Positions 43,382 through 49,670 of a DNA stretch of 64,000 nucleotides are shown piece by piece. The stretch's first letter is position 1, and each line of letters begins with the position of its first letter. Both the position numbers and the translations under genes were made by a program. The stretch is from Streptomyces sp. NBC_00448 (GTDB taxonomy: Bacteria > Actinomycetota > Actinomycetes > Streptomycetales > Streptomycetaceae): assembly GCF_036014115.1 (NCBI RefSeq), contig NZ_CP107913.1:2731001-2795000 (forward strand), given 5' to 3'. The notes beneath the pieces are model-generated. The model did no database searches, was not told the origin of the DNA, and saw only the letters and a list, made by a program, of their open reading frames with translations.

Positions 43382-44157
43382 CCGGCGCCCGACGCCGCAC
43401 CGCCGTCGCCGCCGTCCTCGTGACGGCGGCGGTGGCGCTGCTCGGCGGCTGCGGAAGCGGCGGGAACGGGAGCGGGGCCGATCACCACCCGTCCGTGGCG
43501 GCCGGCGCCCCCACCGGCCAGGCCGCGAGCGGCGGCTCGACCGGTGGCGACTCCTCGGAGGCGCCCGGCTCCGCCGCCGACGGCCCCAAGGTGCCCGACG
43601 ACCAGCTCACCCCGCCCGGCGGCGGCGCCTTCAGCACGAAGGACAGGAAGTACCTGTCCGGGCGGGTGCCCAAGGGCGACGACCCGGTCGCCGTCCTCGA
43701 AGGCGGCCAGGAGGTGTGCGAACGGCTGACCCGCACCTCCGCGATCGACCCGGCCGCCTCCGCCAGCGCCATCGTCACCGGCGACATCAGCGGGTCCGGC
43801 GCCACCGCGGCCGTGCGCACCCTGTGCCCCGACCAGCGCTACGTCCTCGACGCGGCCGCGCGCGGCTTCGCCGACGGCAGCTTCGCCGTCGCCGCCGCAC
43901 CGGTCGCCGGCAGGTCCGTCGCCCCCGGCCGCTACCAGGCACCGGCCGTCTCCTCCGGCTGCACCTGGCGGGTGACCGGCGCCCACGGCAAGACCCTCTC
44001 CTCGGGTTCGGCCGGCACCGCGGCGAAGGCCGTGCTGACGGTGCCTGCCACGGCGGAGACGGTCACCTCCAGCGGCTGCTACGCCTGGCTGCCCCCGCTC
44101 GCCGCACCGGCCCACTCCGCCACCGCATCACCCACCCCCTCCGGAGGGACCTCGTGA
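43378..44157 (+). CDS. Lipoprotein of the surface-glycan operon (unknown)
   Basis: This 259-residue protein begins with an Arg-rich signal peptide and lipobox LLGGC (Cys near residue 23), then a Gly/Ser linker. The mature part has a four-Cys pattern (EVCERL, RTLCPDQR, SGCTWRV, SGCYAWL). Two disulfides are likely, and the C-terminal GRYQAPAVSSGCTWRV...SSGCYAW resembles the small beta domain also present in the 35122 lipoprotein (FQIACSGSG...YAWRV). GTG 43378 and the stop both overlap neighbours, so it is co-translated with the propeller protein and the GT2. Confidence 0.82.
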   Translation: MTGARRRTAVAAVLVTAAVALLGGCGSGGNGSGADHHPSVAAGAPTGQAASGGSTGGDSSEAPGSAADGPKVPDDQLTPPGGGAFSTKDRKYLSGRVPKGDDPVAVLEGGQEVCERLTRTSAIDPAASASAIVTGDISGSGATAAVRTLCPDQRYVLDAAARGFADGSFAVAAAPVAGRSVAPGRYQAPAVSSGCTWRVTGAHGKTLSSGSAGTAAKAVLTVPATAETVTSSGCYAWLPPLAAPAHSATASPTPSGGTS

Positions 44158-44978
44158 ACAAGCTCCCGCTGGTCGTGGTCATCCCCACCAAGAACGAGGC
44201 GGAGAACATCGCCCGTACGGTCTCCTCGGTCATCGACCACGTCGAGGCGGTGGTCGTGGTGGACTCGCACAGCACCGACGACACCTGCAAGATCGCGGCG
44301 CGGCTGGGCGCGCAGGTGGTCGACTACACCTGGGACGGCCGGTATCCGAAGAAGAAGCAGTGGTGCCTGGACCGGGTGCGCACCGAGATCCCGTGGCTGC
44401 TCTTCCTCGACGGCGACGAGACGCCCAGCCCCGAGTTGCTGGCCGAGCTGCGGACCGTGTTCGCGGCCGGACCGCCGTCGGTCGCCGCGTTCGACATCCC
44501 GCTCGGCTACTGGTTCGCCGGACGGCGGCTGCGGCACGGCCACACCATCGTCAAGCGGGTCCTGCTGGACCGCACCCGCTGCCACTTCCCGGAACTCGGC
44601 GACCTCGACGCCCCCGGGATGGGCGAGCAGGAGGGCCACTACCAGCCGGTCGCGCCGTCCGCGGCCCGGTTGCGCGCCCCGATCGAGCACGAGGACCTCG
44701 ACCCGGTGCGCACCTGGTTCGACCGGCACAACCGCTACTCCGACTGGGAGGCGTGGCTCGAACTCAACCCCTCGGTGAAGGAGGCCATCCGCAAGGTCAA
44801 GTCCCGCCAGGGGCAGCTCTTCCACCAGGCGCCGTTCAAACCGCTGGTCTCCTTCGCCTACGCCTACGTCTACCGGCGCGGCTTCCTCGACGGCCGCGCC
44901 GGCCTGGACTACGCACTGGCGATGAGCTTCTACCGCTGGCAGATCGGCCTCAAGGCGCGCGAGAACCAGCGGGGTTGA
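44154..44978 (+). CDS. Family 2 glycosyltransferase (WaaE/KdtX-like)
   Basis: The 274-residue enzyme has the GT-A fold with LVVVIPTKNEAENIARTVSSV, VVVVDSHSTDDT, the DxD-type LLFLDGDETPS and a C-terminal amphipathic part (YVYRRGFLDGRAGLDYALAMSFYRW) of the lipopolysaccharide core glycosyltransferase (WaaE-like) branch. It would add a sugar to a surface polymer or to the secreted partner proteins. GTG 44154 has GGAGGGAC upstream and overlaps the lipoprotein stop. A hairpin follows the stop. Confidence 0.9.
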   Translation: MNKLPLVVVIPTKNEAENIARTVSSVIDHVEAVVVVDSHSTDDTCKIAARLGAQVVDYTWDGRYPKKKQWCLDRVRTEIPWLLFLDGDETPSPELLAELRTVFAAGPPSVAAFDIPLGYWFAGRRLRHGHTIVKRVLLDRTRCHFPELGDLDAPGMGEQEGHYQPVAPSAARLRAPIEHEDLDPVRTWFDRHNRYSDWEAWLELNPSVKEAIRKVKSRQGQLFHQAPFKPLVSFAYAYVYRRGFLDGRAGLDYALAMSFYRWQIGLKARENQRG

Positions 44979-44986
44979 GCGGGTCC

Positions 44987-45003
44987 CTCGACGCCGCGTC
45001 GAG
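44987..45003. terminator. Hairpin between convergent genes
   Basis: CTCGACGC and GCGTCGAG form a perfect 8-bp inverted repeat around one C, 8 nt after the GT2 stop. GAGCGGGTC, part of which includes the stop TGA, is repeated just past it. Confidence 0.5.
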
Positions 45004-45011
45004 CGGGTCGC

Positions 45012-45254
45012 TCAGGGCGGCGGGGCCGGGTCGGCGAGAGAGGACTGGGTGCGGGTCACCCAGTATCCGAAGTCGCCCGGCCCGGTCTGGTCGGTGCCGA
45101 CCATCTCCGGGACACCGTAGGTGCCCGCGCCGAAGAGGATCGCCACGACGCCGGCCGCGGCGGCCTCCTGCAGGTGCGAGCCCCAGGTGACCGTGGAGCC
45201 GTCGACCGTGACCTTCGGGTCGGCGCCCGGACTGCTGCCGGACCTGCGAGCCAT
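45012..45254 (-). CDS. Small hypothetical protein (unknown)
   Basis: This 80-residue protein (MARRSGSSPGADPKVTVDGS...) starts at ATG 45254 with GACGAGG upstream. It contains a hydrophobic stretch (AAAAGVVAILFGAGTYGVP) that is too short and small-residue-rich to be a sure membrane helix, then an aromatic turn (DFGYWVTRTQSSLAD). No family is recognised. It is convergent with GT2 and divergent from the NmrA-like gene. Confidence 0.6.
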   Translation of the reverse strand: MARRSGSSPGADPKVTVDGSTVTWGSHLQEAAAAGVVAILFGAGTYGVPEMVGTDQTGPGDFGYWVTRTQSSLADPAPPP

Positions 45255-45425
45255 GCGGATGCCTCGTCTCGTGCGAACAGGGCGGCCGGCGGACCGGCCG
45301 ACGGGTGGGGGAGCCGCACTTTCGCCATGAGAATGGTCTGGACTTTTGATCCCGTCAATCCCCTCCGACCGTCCCGACCCCGCCCCCGCCCTCACCCCCG
45401 CCCGGGCCGCCGATCTTGCCGGGCG

Positions 45426-45458
45426 TCGAAGTAAACGGTACGGTAGAGTTTACTTCGA
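45426..45458. promoter_or_regulatory. 33-bp perfect palindromic operator
   Basis: TCGAAGTAAAC at 45426-45436 and GTTTACTTCGA at 45448-45458 are perfect inverted arms around an 11-nt centre (GGTACGGTAGA). It sits 19 nt before ATG 45478. The size fits a TetR or HxlR/MarR-type dimer; no such gene adjoins. Confidence 0.72.
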
Positions 45459-45477
45459 GCGAGCAGGAGGCCGCATC

Positions 45478-46359
45478 ATGATCGTTGTCACCGCACCGAC
45501 GGGGCACATCGGCAGCCGGGTCCTGGCGGACCTGCTGGAGCACGGCGAGGACGTACGGGTCGTGGTACGTGACCCGGACCGGCTGCCGGCCGGGATTCGG
45601 GGCCGGGTGGAGGTGGTGACCGGGTCGCACCGGGAGCGGGACGTGGTGGACCGCGCGCTGGACGGGGCGGACACCGTGTTCTGGCTGGTCCCGGCGGACG
45701 TGCGCGCGCCGAGCGTCTACGACGCCTACGTCACCTTCAGCATCCCCTTCGCCGACGCGGTCGTGCGGCACGGCGTCCAGCGCGTCGTCACCGTCTCGGC
45801 GCTCGGCCGAGGCACGCAGCTCTACGCGGGCCACGTCTCCGGGTCGCTGGCGATGGAGGACCTGATCCGCAGCACCGGCGTGCACTTCCGGGCGCTGGCC
45901 ATGCCGACCTTCATGGACAACCTGACCCGGCAGGTGGATCTGATCAGGCAGCGCGGGGTGATCGCCGGCACGATCCCCGGCGACCTCAAGCTGCCCTTCA
46001 CCGCCACCCGCGACATCGCCGACCGTGCCGCCCGCCTGCTGCGGGACCGCGGCTGGACCGGGCAGGACACCCTCGACCTCCTCGGCCCCGACGACCTGAC
46101 CTTCGACGAGGTCGCCGCCCTCGCCTCCGAGGTGCTCGGCACCCCGGTCCGCTACGAGCGGGGCGACCGCGACCAGGACAGGAAGCAGCTTGTCGGCTAC
46201 GGCTTCTCCGAGGCGATGGCCCAGAGCCTGATCGACATGGACATCGCCAAGGAGCGCGGCCTGGACCACGCGGTCGCCCGCACCCCGGAGAACACCGCGC
46301 CCACGACCTACCGCCAGTGGATGCGGGACGTCCTCAAGCCCGCGGTCGAGGCGAGCTAG
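45478..46359 (+). CDS. NmrA/SDR-type NAD(P)-binding protein
   Basis: The 293-residue protein has an atypical SDR fold with IVVTAPTGHIGSRVLADLL (NAD(P) site), VVVRDPDRL, GADTVFWLVPAD and a C-terminal substrate domain (YRQWMRDVL). It belongs to the NmrA-like branch that includes quinone reductases and redox sensors and lacks the YxxxK dyad. GCAGGAGG precedes ATG 45478. The palindrome just upstream suggests induction by a small molecule. Neighbours do not define a role. Confidence 0.87.
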   Translation: MIVVTAPTGHIGSRVLADLLEHGEDVRVVVRDPDRLPAGIRGRVEVVTGSHRERDVVDRALDGADTVFWLVPADVRAPSVYDAYVTFSIPFADAVVRHGVQRVVTVSALGRGTQLYAGHVSGSLAMEDLIRSTGVHFRALAMPTFMDNLTRQVDLIRQRGVIAGTIPGDLKLPFTATRDIADRAARLLRDRGWTGQDTLDLLGPDDLTFDEVAALASEVLGTPVRYERGDRDQDRKQLVGYGFSEAMAQSLIDMDIAKERGLDHAVARTPENTAPTTYRQWMRDVLKPAVEAS

Positions 46360-46377
46360 CGCCGCGGCCGGAAAGGA

Positions 46378-47151
46378 CTAGATCCGCGAGTTGCGCAGCG
46401 ACTGCCACACCGCGCCGGTCAGCGCCCGCGTCGCCCGCGGGACCGACAGTCCTTCGTGCTCGCGGTACAGCTCCCAGTTGTACGGGACGAGCGACAGCTT
46501 GTTGGACGACAGCGAACCCGCCTGGTGGGCCCGGTACACGGCAAGCGGCTCGGGGAGGCCCCGGGCGTCGGCGCCGTCGCGCATGATCGACAGCCACAGG
46601 GCGTAGTCCTGCCGCTTCCGCATCTCCGGCATCAGCCTCGTGCCCAGCACGTTGCGGTCGTACATGGCGGTGAGGGCACCGATGTGGTCCTGGACCAGCA
46701 TCGCGCGGTAGTCCACGTGCTCCCGCGCGCGGACGACGCGTCCGTTCGGGACGAAGTCGATGCTCTCGCCGTCGTGGTCGGCGTCCATCTTGAAGTACGA
46801 GGTGAACGTCAGCGGGGCGCTACCGGCCGCCGCGAAGGCGAGCTGCCGCTCCGTCTTCTCCGGCAGCCACATGTCGTCGCTGTCGAGGAAGGCGACGTAG
46901 TCCCCCCGGGCCCGCTCCATGGCGAGGTTGCGGGCCCGGCCGGCACCGCCGCGCTCGGGTGCCGCTTGCGGCCGCACGCGCTCGTCCTGCCGGGCGAACT
47001 CCATCAGCAGGTCCATGGAGTCGTCGGACGACTGGTCGTCGGTGGCCAGTAGCTCCAGATCGGTGTGGGTCTGCGTGAGCACCGACCGGACGGCCGCGCC
47101 GAGCGTGGCAGCCGAGTTGTACACGGGCATCACGACAGACACCAGAGGCAC
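46378..47151 (-). CDS. Family 2 glycosyltransferase
   Basis: The 257-residue GT-A enzyme shows VSVVMPVYNSAATLGAAVRSVL, LLATDDQSSDDS, GGAGRARNLAMERARGDYVAFLDSDDMW (DxD) and KRQDYALWLSI (acceptor-side acidic/aromatic motif), typical of WfgS/WfeV-like surface-polymer glycosyltransferases. It likely adds a sugar in the exopolysaccharide made in this region. The upstream 280 bp carries no gene, only a likely promoter and the tandem repeat at 47338. Confidence 0.9.
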   Translation of the reverse strand: MPLVSVVMPVYNSAATLGAAVRSVLTQTHTDLELLATDDQSSDDSMDLLMEFARQDERVRPQAAPERGGAGRARNLAMERARGDYVAFLDSDDMWLPEKTERQLAFAAAGSAPLTFTSYFKMDADHDGESIDFVPNGRVVRAREHVDYRAMLVQDHIGALTAMYDRNVLGTRLMPEMRKRQDYALWLSIMRDGADARGLPEPLAVYRAHQAGSLSSNKLSLVPYNWELYREHEGLSVPRATRALTGAVWQSLRNSRI

Positions 47152-47337
47152 AGCGTTTCTCCTTGCTCAGCCGGAACGACGGTCCATTCAAGCACTGCGA
47201 TCGACCAGGAGCAGCCCTGCATGGTGTTGTCGCTGGTCAGAGCCATGCAGGGCGGCCACTGGCGGTACCCGCCGCTCCGGCGGCGGGGCGGGTTCGTCCG
47301 CGCCGCCGCCGGAGTGACCGTCCGCGGGGAGGGCCGG

Positions 47338-47435
47338 GCGTCGAGGGTCGGGCGCTGAGGCTCAGGCGTCGAGGGTCGGGCCCTGAGGCTCAGGCGTCGA
47401 GGGTCGGGCGCTGAGGCTCCAGCGTCGAGGCTCAG
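47338..47435. repeat. 28-bp tandem repeat, 3.5 units, past a stop codon
   Basis: Units GCGTCGAGGGTCGGGCGCTG+AGGCTCAG occur at 47338, 47366 and 47394, with a shortened unit at 47422-47435. That last unit contains the stop (TCA, 47432-47434) of the minus-strand metallophosphoesterase gene, so the array extends away from its 3' end. There are no spacers, so it is not CRISPR. The gap from 47152 to 47337 shows nothing else clear. Confidence 0.8.
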
Positions 47436-49471
47436 GCGTTCATGAAGCTGCTCGGCGGCAGCGCCCGGTCCACGATGCGTACATCGCCGATCGAGCCGTG
47501 GAAGACCTGGTTGATCGCGCCGTCCCACTCGTAACCGCCCAGCAGGAAGGGCAGGTTGAGGGAGGTGAGGCCGATGTTGGTGCTGTTGGGGTTGCGGCCC
47601 TCCTCGCAGCCGTTGACGTAGAGCTTGGTGATCCGGCCGTCGTTGACGACCGCGACGTGCCACCACTCCTCCTGCTGGAGCAGGTGGCTCCAGTTGGTGG
47701 CCGCGCCGGTCTGGTTGAGCGGGTAGACGTTCCACTGGAGTTCGATCCCGCTGGAGAGGCTGAGCGTCAGCACCGGCTCCTCGGCGGTCGCCGCGGGGCC
47801 GTTCTTGCCCGCCTTCCCGGCGCTGCCGCTGCGGCTGAGCATCGACGACCAGCCGTTGCGGCCGCCGTCCCAGTCGGCGGGCACCTTGAAGAACATCTCG
47901 AAGGTGTAGCCGCGGGCGAAGGTCTGAGCGTTGATCGGCGCGCGGTCGACGGTCCGGAAGTACGCCCCGGTGACCGGGTTGCCCTGACCGGCGAAGACCA
48001 GGCTGCCGTGGCCGGGCTGGTCGGGGTGGTGGTCCCCGGTCCAGGTCAGCGCGTGTGCGGCGGTGCCCGGAACGCTCCGCAGCTCCAGGTCGTTGCCGTG
48101 TCCTGCCTGGTCCTTGACCACGGTCCCGGCGGCCACGTCCTTGCCGGCCTTGCCGCCCTCGTCGAAGCGCCAGTACGCCAGCGTGCCGGGCACCAGCATC
48201 CGCCGCGCCGGGCGGGCGGCGCGCGACGGCACCGGCGCGAAGCCCGCGAACCTTTGCTCGAAGTCGATCGCGACGGAGAAGTAGTCGACCGGCGAGGTCA
48301 GTTCGATCTCCTTCGCGGCCAGTTCGTTCAGCTCGCCCCTGGCCGCGAGCTCGCGAATCCACGGCGAGAAGGTAGCGACGTCGATCACCCCGCGGTTCAG
48401 GTCGAAGCGGTAGGAGCGGATCATGCCGGCGCCGCCGTAGTACCGGTCCTGGTAGTTGGTGATGTGCAGGTGCACGTCGTTGCCGGCGCTGTTCTTCAGC
48501 ACGGTGCTGCCGGGCGGCCAGAAGTGGCCGTTGAGGGTCAGGAAGATCTGGTCGTTGTCCTTGATCAGGCCGTCCCACAGCTGCTGCCCGTACTCGGACA
48601 GCGACGCCTCGCTGCTGTCGTCGGCGTTGACGATCTCGTGGGTGGTCACGATCACCGGGAGTTTCGGGTTCGCCTTGATGACCGCGTCGGCCCAGGCGAA
48701 GCCCTGCTCCGACAGCCGCCAGTCCAGCGAGAGCAGCATCCAGGACCGGCCGCCGGCCTTGAAGATGTGGCAGGTGTTGTAGCCGTCGGGGCTGGAGGAG
48801 TGGTAGCTGGGCGTCCGCTTGGCCCGCGCCGGGCTGAAGGTCTTCAGGTACGGGGTGGAGCCGCGCTGGTCGGTGTCGGAGACGTCGTGGTTGCCGGCGA
48901 GCACGCCGTACGACGCCCCGGCCCGGTCCAGCAGGTCGAAGACCTTGGTGGCCGCGGCGTACTCCTCGGTCAGGCCGTTCTGGGTGACGTCGCCGAGGTG
49001 CGCCAGGAAGACGATGTTCTCGTCGTTGCCGCCCGCGCGGCCGGCCGGGTCCAGGACGTAGCGGAACGACGCCTCGACCGGCACCGGGTGGATGCGGTCC
49101 TGGTCGAACATGTACTGGGTGTCGGGCATCACCACGACGGTGAACCGCGGGTCGTCCGGGTCCGGGCTCCACTTGCCGCGCGGCGCGGGCGTCATCGACG
49201 TCCGGCCGTAGGGGTCGTCGTCCTCGCCGCCGCCCTTCGCGGCGCCCTTCGCCTCGCCGGCGGCGTACGCGGGCACCGCGCCGAGCAGTCCCGCCGCGGC
49301 CGCGCCCGCGCTGATCACACCGGCGCCGCGCAGGAAGGTGCGGCGGCTCGACGCGGCGAGACCCGCGCCGTCCAGGTCCGCGGTGCGCGGGCAGGAACAC
49401 CCCTCGCCGTGGCCGTCCTGGCCGTCGTTCGTCTCGTGCGCCCCGGGCGCATTGTCGGGTGAGCCGTGCAT
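47432..49471 (-). CDS. Tat-exported metallophosphoesterase with C-terminal LamG domain
   Basis: The 679-residue protein has a twin-arginine signal (SSRRTFLRGAGVISAGAAAAG, about 36-60), a calcineurin-like phosphoesterase domain (about 105-390) with MPDTQYM, LGDVTQNG, GNHDVSD, VTTHEIVN and LNGHFW metal motifs, and a LamG/concanavalin-like C-terminal domain (about 440-675). It is folded and metallated before export, then may hydrolyse phosphate esters while bound to glycan. It lies beside the rhamnosidase gene in the same direction. Confidence 0.92.
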   Translation of the reverse strand: MHGSPDNAPGAHETNDGQDGHGEGCSCPRTADLDGAGLAASSRRTFLRGAGVISAGAAAAGLLGAVPAYAAGEAKGAAKGGGEDDDPYGRTSMTPAPRGKWSPDPDDPRFTVVVMPDTQYMFDQDRIHPVPVEASFRYVLDPAGRAGGNDENIVFLAHLGDVTQNGLTEEYAAATKVFDLLDRAGASYGVLAGNHDVSDTDQRGSTPYLKTFSPARAKRTPSYHSSSPDGYNTCHIFKAGGRSWMLLSLDWRLSEQGFAWADAVIKANPKLPVIVTTHEIVNADDSSEASLSEYGQQLWDGLIKDNDQIFLTLNGHFWPPGSTVLKNSAGNDVHLHITNYQDRYYGGAGMIRSYRFDLNRGVIDVATFSPWIRELAARGELNELAAKEIELTSPVDYFSVAIDFEQRFAGFAPVPSRAARPARRMLVPGTLAYWRFDEGGKAGKDVAAGTVVKDQAGHGNDLELRSVPGTAAHALTWTGDHHPDQPGHGSLVFAGQGNPVTGAYFRTVDRAPINAQTFARGYTFEMFFKVPADWDGGRNGWSSMLSRSGSAGKAGKNGPAATAEEPVLTLSLSSGIELQWNVYPLNQTGAATNWSHLLQQEEWWHVAVVNDGRITKLYVNGCEEGRNPNSTNIGLTSLNLPFLLGGYEWDGAINQVFHGSIGDVRIVDRALPPSSFMNA

Positions 49472-49604
49472 CTCTACTCCAAAGGTGAGGATTCGAACGG
49501 CGTCACGCTAGAGATCGTTCCCGCACCGCAGGACGGCCCTGCGGAGGCCACCGGCCGAACACTCCCCCAACAGCGGGCCGCCCGGGGCGGCCCGGTCACG
49601 CGGT

Positions 49605-49670
49605 GCCACGGCCCGGTCGCGGACCCGCCACGGCTCGGTCGCGTACCCGCTACCGCTCAGCCGCGGACCC
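49605..49670. repeat. 22-bp tandem copies of the rhamnosidase 3' end
   Basis: GCCACGGCCCGGTCGCGGAC and GCCACGGCTCGGTCGCGTAC head two 22-bp units at 49605 and 49627. A third, diverged unit at 49649-49670 contains the rhamnosidase stop (TCA, 49657-49659) and last codons. The extra units lie past the stop. Confidence 0.65.

Noticed and set aside
47338-47435. Possible CRISPR array
   Set aside because: The 28-bp units are directly abutting with no spacers and no cas genes are near.
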